This document shows positions 1-6,908 of a stretch of 12,289 bases of DNA, piece by piece. The notes below the pieces were generated by a model. It was given only the letters and a program-made list of their open reading frames with translations, was not told the DNA's origin and searched no databases. The stretch's first letter is position 1. Every line of letters starts with the position of its first letter. The stretch comes from Euryarchaeota archaeon UBA557 (GTDB lineage: Archaea; Thermoplasmatota; Poseidoniia; Poseidoniales; Thalassarchaeaceae): positions 1 to 12,289 of the forward strand of contig DARI01000015.1 of NCBI GenBank assembly GCA_002503285.1. Direction: 5' to 3'. The translations under genes and the position numbers were made by a program.

Positions 1-1
1 A

Positions 2-349
2 AATATTGATTTAAATGATAAAAAAATTACAGAGTTATTGCCAATGTGGAGGGCAGAAAATCTAGATATTTTGACTGAGCATGCTCCTCTTAGAACAGAT
101 ACTGAAGCATTAAGATCAACTATGACTTCCGACGTGGGAATAGTGAAAAGTAATTCAAGGTTAAAAAGAGCAAAACGAAGAATTTCACATATTTCGGATG
201 AAGTAGAATTAGTTTGGAGAACGTGTAAACCCAGTCAGGAAATCTTAGAATTACGTAATTTGGTTGAAGTAGCTGAATTAGTAATAGATGCATCAATGAA
301 AAGAAGAGAGAATATTGGGTTGCATTATAACAAGGATTTAGAAGAATGA
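2..349 (+). CDS. nadB: L-aspartate oxidase, C-terminal part (partial at window start)
   Basis: The frame is open from the first bases of the window, so the 5' part of the gene lies outside; 115 residues remain, ending in TGA at 347-349. They match the helical C-terminal domain of L-aspartate oxidase: a stretch with LRSTMTSDVGIVKSNSRLKRA, then LELRNLVEVAELVIDASMKR and the terminal GLHY motif typical of NadB (E. coli has RGLH followed by a short tail). NadB oxidises L-aspartate to iminoaspartate with FAD, the first step of quinolinate and NAD synthesis, in the cytoplasm with NadA. The FAD-binding and catalytic domains are not visible here. The succinate dehydrogenase/fumarate reductase flavoprotein is related, but the GLHY ending favours NadB. 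It converges with the next gene, leaving only 3 bp between stops. Confidence 0.88.
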   Translation, partial: NIDLNDKKITELLPMWRAENLDILTEHAPLRTDTEALRSTMTSDVGIVKSNSRLKRAKRRISHISDEVELVWRTCKPSQEILELRNLVEVAELVIDASMKRRENIGLHYNKDLEE

Positions 350-352
350 TTT

Positions 353-910
353 TTAATCGAACCACGGGAATTTATATGACCATATCAATAAATCATTTAC
401 TATGCATTGAATACTTATCATAATAGATCCAATTAACATAAAACTACCTCCATCAATATCATTTCGGTAGGAATTGTACGCCAGTAGGCCAAGTAATATA
501 TTTCCTATGGACACCAAAAATAACATCCCCACCACTAAAATTGGAGTCCATGCATAATCATTTTGTATGTGAAAGGATGTGCTTTCCAACCACAATGCAG
601 ACGGTATCAGGAACAATGAGTATGCCAAGAGTAATCTCCTTGCGCCATTTCCATCGGATTCTGCCCAAGGCCAAGTCAGTGATTCTAAGATGGGTTCGTC
701 GATTGCAAAGAATACTGTCCACCAATAAAGAACATATCCGGCGGCTGCGACAAACATGAATGGGATAATATATGACTGCCAAGATAACGGTACTCCGCCC
801 CATAATAGGGCCGGGTCAGAAGATTTTGAAACTCCATAAAAATAGGATGCTAATACTAAGAGCCCTGTAAAAATAGTGAAATTTTGCACAAACATTTTGT
901 TAATTACCAT
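353..910 (-). CDS. Unrecognised polytopic membrane protein (about 5 helices)
   Basis: I do not recognise this family. From the ATG at 910 the protein is 185 residues with about five hydrophobic segments: FTIFTGLLVLASYFYGV near the N-terminus, then SYIIPFMFVAAAGYVLYWW, RLLLAYSLFLIPSALWL, TPILVVGMLFLVSIGNILLGL and FMLIGSIMISIQCIVNDLLIW. The first loop and the loop after helix 2 are Trp-rich (LLWGG, LTWPWAESDG). The frame is open up to 991, but that start would leave 3 bp to the divergent SOUL gene at 995 and no room for two promoters, so I chose an internal ATG; 895 is equally possible. No cofactor-binding motif or zinc cluster is seen. The position between nadB and a SOUL gene gives no firm clue to function. 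Confidence 0.6.
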   Translation of the reverse strand: MVINKMFVQNFTIFTGLLVLASYFYGVSKSSDPALLWGGVPLSWQSYIIPFMFVAAAGYVLYWWTVFFAIDEPILESLTWPWAESDGNGARRLLLAYSLFLIPSALWLESTSFHIQNDYAWTPILVVGMLFLVSIGNILLGLLAYNSYRNDIDGGSFMLIGSIMISIQCIVNDLLIWSYKFPWFD

Positions 911-965
911 GAAAATAATGAAACGCTTCCTATTGATAATACTCTGCTTTAACAAAAAACACAAA

Positions 966-974
966 ACATATAAC
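966..974 (+). promoter_or_regulatory. TATA box of leaderless SOUL gene
   Basis: ATATAA at 968-973 is centred about 25 nt before the ATG at 995, and no purine-rich ribosome binding site precedes that ATG. This is the standard geometry of an archaeal leaderless promoter, with transcription starting at or next to the A of the ATG. Confidence 0.6.
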
Positions 975-994
975 CCGCCACGGGTAAACATACC

Positions 995-1507
995 ATGTCT
1001 AGAAAATTAGAAGAGCCTAGTTTCGAACTAATTCAAGTTTATGATGGATTTGAAATTAGAAAGTATGAAAAAATGATTCATGCAAGAACTTTGATTATGA
1101 ATGATAGCGGTAATTCTTATGGATTCAGAAAAATTGCATCATATATTTTTGGAAAAAATGATCTAAGTAAAAACATAGCAATGACTGCCCCTGTTCAAAT
1201 CTCTCAGAATGAATATAATGCAGTAATGGCATTTAGTATGCCGTCCAAATATGATATTGATGAATTGCCAAAACCATATGATGAATCTGTAGAAATAATA
1301 TTAAATCCAGAAATGAGAGTTGCTGTTATGTCCTTTTCTGGATTATCCGGAAAAAGGAAAGTTACTAAATTAATTAATAAATTCAAAAAAATGATTGATT
1401 CTAAAGGAATAGATGGAGGAGAAGTTACTCTTGCTTTGTATGATAATCCCGGGACTACATTGCCTTTTAAAAGAAGAAATGAGTTGTGGTTTCATTTAAA
1501 AAATTAA
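995..1507 (+). CDS. SOUL-family haem-binding protein
   Basis: This 170-residue protein has the full set of SOUL/HBP family landmarks in order: FELIQVYDGFEIRKYEK (10-26), GFRKIASYIFGKN (43-55), the strongly conserved IAMTAPV (61-67), FSMPSKY and LPKP (80-94), and the C-terminal YDNPGTTLPFKRRNELWFHL (149-168). Family members bind haem or other tetrapyrroles, and their physiological role in archaea is not settled; haem storage, transfer or sensing are the usual proposals. No signal peptide or membrane segment is present, so it should be cytoplasmic. The length is normal for the family and the gene looks intact. A TATA box 25 nt upstream implies a leaderless mRNA. It converges with the helicase gene across a 9-bp gap. 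A haem-enzyme gene (katG) lies about 2.4 kb away, which makes a haem-related role plausible but unproven. Confidence 0.88.
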   Translation: MSRKLEEPSFELIQVYDGFEIRKYEKMIHARTLIMNDSGNSYGFRKIASYIFGKNDLSKNIAMTAPVQISQNEYNAVMAFSMPSKYDIDELPKPYDESVEIILNPEMRVAVMSFSGLSGKRKVTKLINKFKKMIDSKGIDGGEVTLALYDNPGTTLPFKRRNELWFHLKN

Positions 1508-1516
1508 AAAATAATT

Positions 1517-2791
1517 TTAACGGCGGCGGCTATTTTTATTATTCCTATTGCCATCTTTAGAACCATATTTTCTATTATTATTATTTCTTTTAGAATTACT
1601 ATTTTTTTTATTTTCTTTTATCTTACCTGCTTTTTGACCTGGTTTAGGGATTGCATTTTCAAAATGAAATGAATGGTCGTCAATAACAGGAATTTTTTTT
1701 CCAATAAGATTTTGTATTCCTACTAAATAACCACTTTCACTATCATCACAGAATGCAAATGCTACTCCGCTCTTTCCTGCTCGTGCAGTTCTTCCTATTC
1801 TGTGAACGTAGCTTTCAGGCTCATTTGGTAAATCGAAATTGAATACATGAGTGACTCCCTCGACATCGATACCTCGACTAGCAATGTCTGTTGCAACTAA
1901 AAGAGGGACGTTGCCAAGTTTGAATTTTTCAAGTGCCTTGGTTCTTGCGCCTTGGCTTTTATTTCCATGTATTGCTAATGCTTCAATTCCTGCTTTATCG
2001 AGTTGTTTTACGAGCCTATTTGCGCCATGTTTTGTACGGGTAAATACTATTCCTTTCTTGACATTATTTTCTTTTATCATATTAACAATAAGTTTCCTTT
2101 TATCTTCCTTTCGAACAAATAAAATTGATTGCTCTATCCTGTCCACCGTAATTTCTTTTGGGCTTAAATCCACCATCTGGGCATCATTAAGGAATGAGTT
2201 TGCTAAATTTGCAATAGAAGTTGGCATTGTTGCACTAAAAAGTAAATTTTGCCTTTTCCTAGGAAGTATTTTTAATATTTTTTTAATATCTCTAATAAAT
2301 CCCATATCAAGCATTCTATCTGCTTCATCCAATACAAAAAATTCCACATTATTAAGATGAATGTGCCCTTGTTGCATCAAATCAAGTAGCCTCCCCGGGG
2401 TAGCGACTAATACATCAATTCCCTTTCTTAATGATTGTACTTGCGGCTTTTGACTTACTCCTCCAAAAATAACCTTATGGCGCATGTCTATATATTTACT
2501 ATAAACCGAAAATCGTTCATCTATTTGTGCAGCTAATTCCCTAGTTGGAGAAAGAATTAGCGCACGGATCTGACGCTTGTGGGGAATATTTTTTTCAAGT
2601 ATTTTTTGCAATACGGGAAGTGCAAACGCAGCAGTTTTACCAGTACCTGTTTGTGCAACTCCAAGTACATCTTTTCCATCCAATAAGAGAGGGATGCATT
2701 GGGCCTGTACAGGAGTTGGAATATCATATCCTTCATCCGAAATAGCACGTAATAATTTTTTAGATAATCCTAAAGATTCAAAATTTGACAT
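1517..2791 (-). CDS. DEAD-box ATP-dependent RNA helicase (RhlE-like)
   Basis: From ATG 2791 the protein is 424 residues with every DEAD-box motif intact: Q motif (FESLGLS and GYDIPTPVQ), motif I AQTGTGKT (46-53), Ia PTRELAAQ, Ib TPGR, II DEAD (155-158), III SAT (186-188), then the second RecA domain with ATDIASRGID (V) and HRIGRTARAG (VI). The last ~40 residues are a low-complexity Asn/Lys/Arg tail, typical of an unstructured RNA-binding extension. The enzyme unwinds or remodels RNA with ATP, in ribosome assembly or mRNA turnover. An in-frame GTG at 2806 would add five residues; I prefer the ATG because a GAGAGGG stretch sits 6 nt before it and the N-terminus then begins at the Q motif. The likely promoter is ~105 bp upstream, giving a leader that can fold. 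Confidence 0.93.
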   Translation of the reverse strand: MSNFESLGLSKKLLRAISDEGYDIPTPVQAQCIPLLLDGKDVLGVAQTGTGKTAAFALPVLQKILEKNIPHKRQIRALILSPTRELAAQIDERFSVYSKYIDMRHKVIFGGVSQKPQVQSLRKGIDVLVATPGRLLDLMQQGHIHLNNVEFFVLDEADRMLDMGFIRDIKKILKILPRKRQNLLFSATMPTSIANLANSFLNDAQMVDLSPKEITVDRIEQSILFVRKEDKRKLIVNMIKENNVKKGIVFTRTKHGANRLVKQLDKAGIEALAIHGNKSQGARTKALEKFKLGNVPLLVATDIASRGIDVEGVTHVFNFDLPNEPESYVHRIGRTARAGKSGVAFAFCDDSESGYLVGIQNLIGKKIPVIDDHSFHFENAIPKPGQKAGKIKENKKNSNSKRNNNNRKYGSKDGNRNNKNSRRR

Positions 2792-2813
2792 TGGCGACCC
2801 TCTCACTGAACGA

Positions 2814-2856
2814 GACGAAATGCTGTATTACGCAGACGCCAGTACAGGCTTTCGTC
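2814..2856 (-). promoter_or_regulatory. Hairpin in 5' leader of the DEAD-box helicase mRNA
   Basis: On the minus strand GACGAAA (2856-2850) pairs perfectly with TTTCGTC (2820-2814). Inside it, after a symmetric 2x2 internal loop, CTGTA (2847-2843) pairs with TACAG (2827-2823), leaving a 15-nt apical loop. The structure lies between a TATA-like element (2893-2904) and the helicase start, so it would be transcribed. It also stands out as GC-richer than its AT-rich surroundings. Confidence 0.5.
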
Positions 2857-2892
2857 CAACGCATCTGATAAAACACAATGGGTATTATTAAA

Positions 2893-2904
2893 TTAAATAT
2901 AAAG
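2893..2904 (-). promoter_or_regulatory. TATA-like element for the helicase gene
   Basis: The minus strand reads CTTTATATTTAA, a good archaeal TATA box. A start about 25 nt downstream (near 2873) would give a leader of roughly 80 nt containing the hairpin at 2814-2856 and ending in GAGAGGG before the ATG at 2791. This is inferred from position only. Confidence 0.45.
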
Positions 2905-2962
2905 TATTTAGTGAGATGAAATAAAATCGCATCCGAATGATAAATAAATAAAAAATAATTTT

Positions 2963-3571
2963 TTAACCTTTTTTCCTTCTTGATGGTGACTTCTTTTTGG
3001 CCGTATATGGCTTATTTTTTAGTGAAAGAGGTTTTTTATTTATTGCATTTAATTTATTTTCTGAAAATTTTTTCTTTTTACCTGAAGATGATTTAGTTTC
3101 ATTTTTGATTTCAATCTTATCTAATTTCTGACCCAACATATTAGTCCTAGATAACATCCCATTTTCATCATATTTCCATCCCTTTGCAAATAGGTTATTT
3201 TCAGTTAAAGGTTCTTCGGGTTTATGAATATCTTTAGATTTGGGAGATATTTTTTCGGGAGGTTTTCCGACTAATCTATTTAATTCATTGACGAGATAAT
3301 TTGGCATTTTGACCATGCTCCATCTGCTACCTCTAACATTTAAAATTCCATATTTTTTCATCAATTCAAGTGTTAATTTATATTCATCTTTCTTTGAATA
3401 CCCAAGTTCTGATACGTAATGTAGATATTCATTTTTTAAAGGAGGATATTTGGTAATCCATTTTATCCCTTTTTTGTCAATATTTTCCAATATATTTTCA
3501 ATTGAATCGCGCTCAGTATATCCGACGTACCACTTTCTACCTTTTAATCGGAGAACATATACTAAACCCAT
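2963..3571 (-). CDS. GIY-YIG-like domain protein with basic C-terminal tail
   Basis: This protein has 202 residues. The N-terminal ~100 resemble a subgroup of GIY-YIG nuclease domains: VYVLRLKGRKWYVGYT (4-19) gives the GIY-like (VYV) and YIG-like (YVG) strands, then KWITKYPPL (37-45), DEYKLTLELMKKYGI (62-76) with a candidate catalytic Glu (E64), and NVRG (78-81). GIY-YIG enzymes cut or nick DNA, but the helix after YVG does not show the usual Arg spacing, so activity is uncertain. Residues 100-160 form a linker with FAKGWKYDENG; the last ~45 are packed with Lys, Ser and Arg and should bind nucleic acid. The mapped start (ATG 3571) has an AT-rich TATA-like stretch at 3591-3600. It does not look like a phage or intron gene from context. 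Confidence 0.6.
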   Translation of the reverse strand: MGLVYVLRLKGRKWYVGYTERDSIENILENIDKKGIKWITKYPPLKNEYLHYVSELGYSKKDEYKLTLELMKKYGILNVRGSRWSMVKMPNYLVNELNRLVGKPPEKISPKSKDIHKPEEPLTENNLFAKGWKYDENGMLSRTNMLGQKLDKIEIKNETKSSSGKKKKFSENKLNAINKKPLSLKNKPYTAKKKSPSRRKKG

Positions 3572-3870
3572 GTAAAGCGGGCTAGGTATTGTTAAATTAA
3601 TGCGCCCTATGTAAATTAGATTTTATATCAAAGGTAAAATTAGGATAATATAACTTTATTTTTCTATTATAATTTGGAAATAATAGTAAATACTACGAAA
3701 GAACATTAACAATCCCCTAGAAGAGAATACTAAATGCCTTAGTTTGGATTTTATTAAATTTGTTCATTCATATCAATAATACTGGAAATTAATGCCGGAG
3801 ATGTTAGTATAGTTCTTGGTCAAATATATCATTTTTAATTGTAAATTTTGAAATATTTTTTTTGTTGATT

Positions 3871-3880
3871 TGAATATAAT
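3871..3880 (+). promoter_or_regulatory. Probable katG TATA box
   Basis: TGAATATAAT is a TATA-like element. A start about 25 nt downstream (near 3902) would fall inside the 26-bp palindrome and leave a ~30-nt leader with the Shine-Dalgarno at 3917-3921. Confidence 0.4.
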
Positions 3881-3881
3881 G

Positions 3882-3907
3882 ATTAATTATTCTTCAGAAT
3901 CATTAAT
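3882..3907. promoter_or_regulatory. Candidate operator: imperfect 26-bp palindrome before katG
   Basis: The arms are ATTAAT-T-ATTCT and AGAAT-C-ATTAAT around a central TC. That gives 11 of 12 symmetrical pairs, with the one mismatch at 3888/3901. It lies directly downstream of the probable TATA box and over the expected transcription start, where a bound archaeal repressor would block polymerase. With a 2-nt centre it is a better DNA-binding site than an RNA hairpin. The regulator is unknown; Fur/PerR-type sites share AT-rich dyads, but I cannot assign one. Confidence 0.45.
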
Positions 3908-3916
3908 ATTTGATCC

Positions 3917-3921
3917 GGAGG
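3917..3921 (+). promoter_or_regulatory. Shine-Dalgarno of katG (decides the start)
   Basis: GGAGG ends 9 nt before the ATG at 3931, a near-ideal spacing. It fixes the start at 3931 and argues against the in-frame TTG at 3910, which lies upstream of it. Confidence 0.8.
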
Positions 3922-3930
3922 ACCAAGGCC

Positions 3931-6078
3931 ATGCATCATGATGAAGGAAGCACAGGAGAGAAATGCCCGTTCTTGCACGGAGCGGCAACAACACCAGATA
4001 AAGGAACAAATAATCGTAATTGGTGGCCAAATCAATTAGATATTTCCATACTGCATCAACATGATACTAAATCTAATCCAATGGATCTTGAATTTGATTA
4101 CAGGGCGGCATTCAACAGTATTGATTATGATGAATTGAAAAAAGATCTTAATTCTATGATGACTGATAGTCAAGATTGGTGGCCGGCCGATTATGGGCAT
4201 TATGGTGGATTCTTTATTCGGATGACTTGGCATTCCGCAGGCACTTACAGAACAGGAGATGGCCGTGGAGGAGGGGGAACTGGTGCACAACGTTTTGCGC
4301 CTCTAAATAGTTGGCCAGATAATGGTAATCTTGACAAAGCACGAAGATTATTGTGGCCAATAAAGCAAAAATATGGAAATAAGATTAGTTGGGCAGATTT
4401 AATGATATTAGCCGGAAATGTTGCTATTGAATCCATGGGAGGACCTGTTTTTGGATTTGGAGGAGGTAGGGCCGATATTTGGCACCCTGAAGAAGATATA
4501 TATTGGGGAGCAGAAGATGAATGGCTTGGAGATAATCGTTATGGAGACACTCGAAAAGATTTGGAAAATCCGCTTGCAGCGGTTCAGATGGGACTAATAT
4601 ATGTAAATCCAGAAGGGCCAAATGGGAATCCAGATCCACTCCTCAGTGCTCAAGATATCCGTGAAACTTTTTCAAGAATGGCGATGAATGATGAAGAAAC
4701 TGTAGCCCTTGTAGCAGGTGGACATACGTTCGGGAAAGCACATGGTGCTGGAGATGCGGCCCTAGTTGGCTCAGAACCTGAAGGATCTCCGATTGAAGAT
4801 CAAAATTTTGGTTGGAAGAATGCCCATGGTTCTGGATTAGGAGATGATACCATAACTAGTGGGATTGAAGGAGCGTGGACGACAAATCCAATAAAATGGG
4901 ATAATGGGTATTTTGATTTATTATTTCATTATGAATGGGAACTAGTAAAAAGTCCATCGGGTGCACATCAATGGCATCCAATAAATCAATCAGAAGAAAC
5001 TATGGCACCAGCTGCTCATGACAGTAATAGAAAGGTGACCACAATGATGACTACTGCAGATATGGCTTTACTAAAAGATCCAGATTATTATGAAATTTCT
5101 AAAAGGTTTCATGAAAATCCTGGTGAATTTGCTGATACTTTCTCTCGGGCTTGGTTCAAGTTACTACATCGAGATATGGGGCCAAAGGTAAGGTATCTAG
5201 GGCCCGAAGTTCCTATTGAAGAATTAATTTGGCAGGACCCTGTGCCAATTGGACCTTCTGATTATGATGTTGAAGCAATTAAAAATGCAATTATGGCCAG
5301 TGGGCTTTCCATAACTCAAATGGTTGAAACTGCATGGGCTAGTGCTTCCACATATCGAGGTTCAGATATGCGAGGAGGAGCCAATGGCGCACGCATTAGA
5401 CTTCAACCCCAAAATACTTGGAAAGGAAATAAACCTGGAGAACTTTCCTTAATTCTAAATATTCTAGAAAAAATTGCTACAAAATATAATGCAAGTATTG
5501 CTGATACTATCGTACTGGCTGGAAATGTGGCAATAGAACAAGCATCTGGCATGAATGTCCCATTTATTCCTGGAAGAGGAGATGCAAGCTCTAATCAAAC
5601 AGATATAGAATCCTTTGAGGTATTGGAGCCCGTTGCTGATGGATTTAGAAATTATCTTGAAAAGAATTTTTCAGTTAGTCCCGAAGAAATGATGTTAGAT
5701 AAAGCTCAACTTCTTGACCTCACTGCTCCGGAAATGACAGTGCTTGTTGGCGGCATGAGGACACTTGGAGTTAGTTCAGATTCTCGAGGTTTGTTTTCGA
5801 ATGATCATGATAACTTGAGTAATGACTTTTTCACAACTTTATTAGACATGAATGTCAAATGGGTGGCCACAGGAAGTAATTCATATGAAGGGAAGGACAG
5901 AGTAACTGGGGAAGTCATTAGGCATGCTTCTAGAACAGATCTAGTATTCGGGAGTAATTCCCAGTTGAGGGCGATTGCTGAAGTCTATGCACAAGATGAT
6001 AATCAAGATAAATTCAAGATTGATTTCATTGCAGCATGGAATAAAATAATGAATGCTGATCGTTTTGATATTGCTTGA
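3931..6078 (+). CDS. katG: Catalase-peroxidase KatG
   Basis: The protein has 715 residues (the family is usually ~710-750) and is a bifunctional haem enzyme that removes hydrogen peroxide by catalase and peroxidase activity. All active-site landmarks are visible: distal Arg97-Trp100-His101 in RMTWHSAGTYR; Tyr224 (GLIYVNPEGP) and Met250 (FSRM), which with Trp100 form the Trp-Tyr-Met adduct needed for catalase activity; proximal His265 (AGGHTFGKAHG); and proximal Trp316 (GIEGAW). The HRDMGP motif at ~413-418 holds the probable arginine switch, R414. The N-terminus (KCPFLHG) is the usual cytoplasmic one and there is no signal peptide. Both haem-peroxidase halves are present; the second is the non-haem duplicate. 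A strong Shine-Dalgarno and an upstream palindrome suggest regulated expression. A GNAT gene follows after 27 bp on the same strand. Confidence 0.98.
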   Translation: MHHDEGSTGEKCPFLHGAATTPDKGTNNRNWWPNQLDISILHQHDTKSNPMDLEFDYRAAFNSIDYDELKKDLNSMMTDSQDWWPADYGHYGGFFIRMTWHSAGTYRTGDGRGGGGTGAQRFAPLNSWPDNGNLDKARRLLWPIKQKYGNKISWADLMILAGNVAIESMGGPVFGFGGGRADIWHPEEDIYWGAEDEWLGDNRYGDTRKDLENPLAAVQMGLIYVNPEGPNGNPDPLLSAQDIRETFSRMAMNDEETVALVAGGHTFGKAHGAGDAALVGSEPEGSPIEDQNFGWKNAHGSGLGDDTITSGIEGAWTTNPIKWDNGYFDLLFHYEWELVKSPSGAHQWHPINQSEETMAPAAHDSNRKVTTMMTTADMALLKDPDYYEISKRFHENPGEFADTFSRAWFKLLHRDMGPKVRYLGPEVPIEELIWQDPVPIGPSDYDVEAIKNAIMASGLSITQMVETAWASASTYRGSDMRGGANGARIRLQPQNTWKGNKPGELSLILNILEKIATKYNASIADTIVLAGNVAIEQASGMNVPFIPGRGDASSNQTDIESFEVLEPVADGFRNYLEKNFSVSPEEMMLDKAQLLDLTAPEMTVLVGGMRTLGVSSDSRGLFSNDHDNLSNDFFTTLLDMNVKWVATGSNSYEGKDRVTGEVIRHASRTDLVFGSNSQLRAIAEVYAQDDNQDKFKIDFIAAWNKIMNADRFDIA

Positions 6079-6105
6079 ATTTATTTTGCAATAGGAAGTT
6101 TAGTG

Positions 6106-6591
6106 ATGAATGGAGAGGGAGTTCGATTTGCTGACTCCGATGATTGGGAAAATATTTCTAAATTATATAATGAAATAATTAATGAGGGTTTGGCTACCCT
6201 TAATACTGAACATGTCACAAATACAGAGGTTTCTCAATGGAATAGTAAAGGCATTATTTTAGTTTATTTTATAGACGAAAAAATTGCAGGATTTACGCGC
6301 TCTTTACCGTATAGCGAAAGAGAATGTTATGCAGGAATATCTCAATTTTCAATATATGTTGATATCAATTTTAGAAGGATGGGGATAGGGAGTTTGTTAC
6401 TTCAGAAACTAATAGATGAGCTTGAAAAAACTAACTTCTGGAAAATTGTTTCTAGAGTGTTTCCTGAAAATATAAGTTCACGTGAACTTCTAGAGAAGCA
6501 TGGATTTAGAGAAGTTGGAACATATGAGAAGCATGGCCGACTAGAAGGGAAATGGAGAGATGTTGTAATAGTTGAGTATATTATTAATTAA
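6106..6591 (+). CDS. GNAT acetyltransferase, Pat/MnaT-like
   Basis: The protein has 161 residues and a single GNAT fold. The N-terminus VRFADSDDWENISKLYNEII (6-25) and the later TLNTEHVT match the phosphinothricin/methionine-sulfone acetyltransferase subgroup. The acetyl-CoA loop is VDINFRRMGIGSLLLQKL (85-102), and the end has RVFPENISSRELLEKHGFREVG (117-138) followed by KHGRLEGKWRDVV, the usual Pat/MnaT finish. Members acetylate amino groups of amino-acid-like compounds, but the substrate here cannot be read from sequence. I chose ATG 6106 over GTG 6103, with GGAAG 8 nt upstream. The gene starts 27 bp after katG and is probably co-transcribed. It converges with the next gene. Confidence 0.85.
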   Translation: MNGEGVRFADSDDWENISKLYNEIINEGLATLNTEHVTNTEVSQWNSKGIILVYFIDEKIAGFTRSLPYSERECYAGISQFSIYVDINFRRMGIGSLLLQKLIDELEKTNFWKIVSRVFPENISSRELLEKHGFREVGTYEKHGRLEGKWRDVVIVEYIIN

Positions 6592-6600
6592 AGATAAAAA

Positions 6601-6828
6601 CTATGATGGATTTTCAACTAAAAAATCGATGTATTCCAAAACCTCTTGGAATCTATCATCAGGAATTTCTTTGTATGATTGGCCAAACTTACTCTTCACA
6701 CAAATAGCCACGTGTGCATACGAATTTCTCCCTCTGGGATGATTTCTAGATGGCATCAATTTTCCAACTAGCTTATCTCCAGCTTCTTGAATATATGCCC
6801 ATATTTTCTTAGAGTTTTCTTCATCCAT
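6601..6828 (-). CDS. Small protein with phage-type ORF6C-like motif
   Basis: This is a 75-residue soluble protein. Residues 37-69 (YAHVAICVKSKFG, then SYKEIPDDRF, then EVLEYIDFL) follow a pattern I know from the C-terminal end of phage antirepressor and related phage proteins (ORF6C-like: Y..I...FG..SYKDIP..RF.EA..+I). Here it stands alone with a short charged N-terminus (IWAYIQEAGDKL and a basic HPRGR patch). Such segments usually follow a DNA-binding or recombination domain, which is missing. An AT-rich stretch ~24 nt upstream (CTATTTTTAA on the minus strand) could serve as a TATA box for a leaderless mRNA. It lies 80 bp downstream of the DsrE gene on the same strand. The function is unknown, and the family assignment is from memory of the motif. 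Confidence 0.6.
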   Translation of the reverse strand: MDEENSKKIWAYIQEAGDKLVGKLMPSRNHPRGRNSYAHVAICVKSKFGQSYKEIPDDRFQEVLEYIDFLVENPS

Positions 6829-6908
6829 AGGTCTTGCAATCCCCCATTAAAAATAGATTTTACTATACTCCAATATTCAAGTAATTCTTCAATTTCAGAA
6901 TCACATTA

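Larger units (their letters stand above)
3572..3930. other. 359-bp divergent intergenic region upstream of katG
   Basis: This is the longest gene-free stretch in the window, very AT-rich, and it must hold promoters for both divergent genes. The minus gene has a TATA-like stretch at 3591-3600, and the katG side holds a TATA-like element, a palindrome and a Shine-Dalgarno (listed separately). I see no open frame of useful length and no complete RNA gene. The middle part, about 3610-3860, has nothing I can assign. Confidence 0.6.

Noticed and set aside
911..991. Longer N-terminus of the membrane protein (start at 991)
   Set aside because: It would begin 3 bp from the divergent SOUL gene and overlap that gene's TATA box; internal ATGs at 910 or 895 are more likely.
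1851..2360. 169-residue open frame on the plus strand inside the helicase gene
   Set aside because: It lies wholly opposite the conserved DEAD-box motifs and has no recognisable features or ribosome binding site. It is a shadow of the real gene.
2792..2873. Helicase leader as a tRNA or C/D box RNA gene
   Set aside because: On the minus strand it ends in TCGCCA, but the arms do not form a cloverleaf and no proper C and D boxes frame it. A leader hairpin explains it better.
3794..3825. tRNA-like start: GCCGGAG followed by a D-arm-like GTTAGTATAGT
   Set aside because: The D stem does not close, no anticodon or T arm (GTTCGA-type) follows, and no CTCCGGC appears downstream to pair with the acceptor strand. 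A decayed tRNA fragment cannot be excluded, but it is not supported.
3910..3930. TTG 3910 as the katG start
   Set aside because: The Shine-Dalgarno lies downstream of it and upstream of ATG 3931, and the N-terminus from 3931 matches normal KatG proteins.
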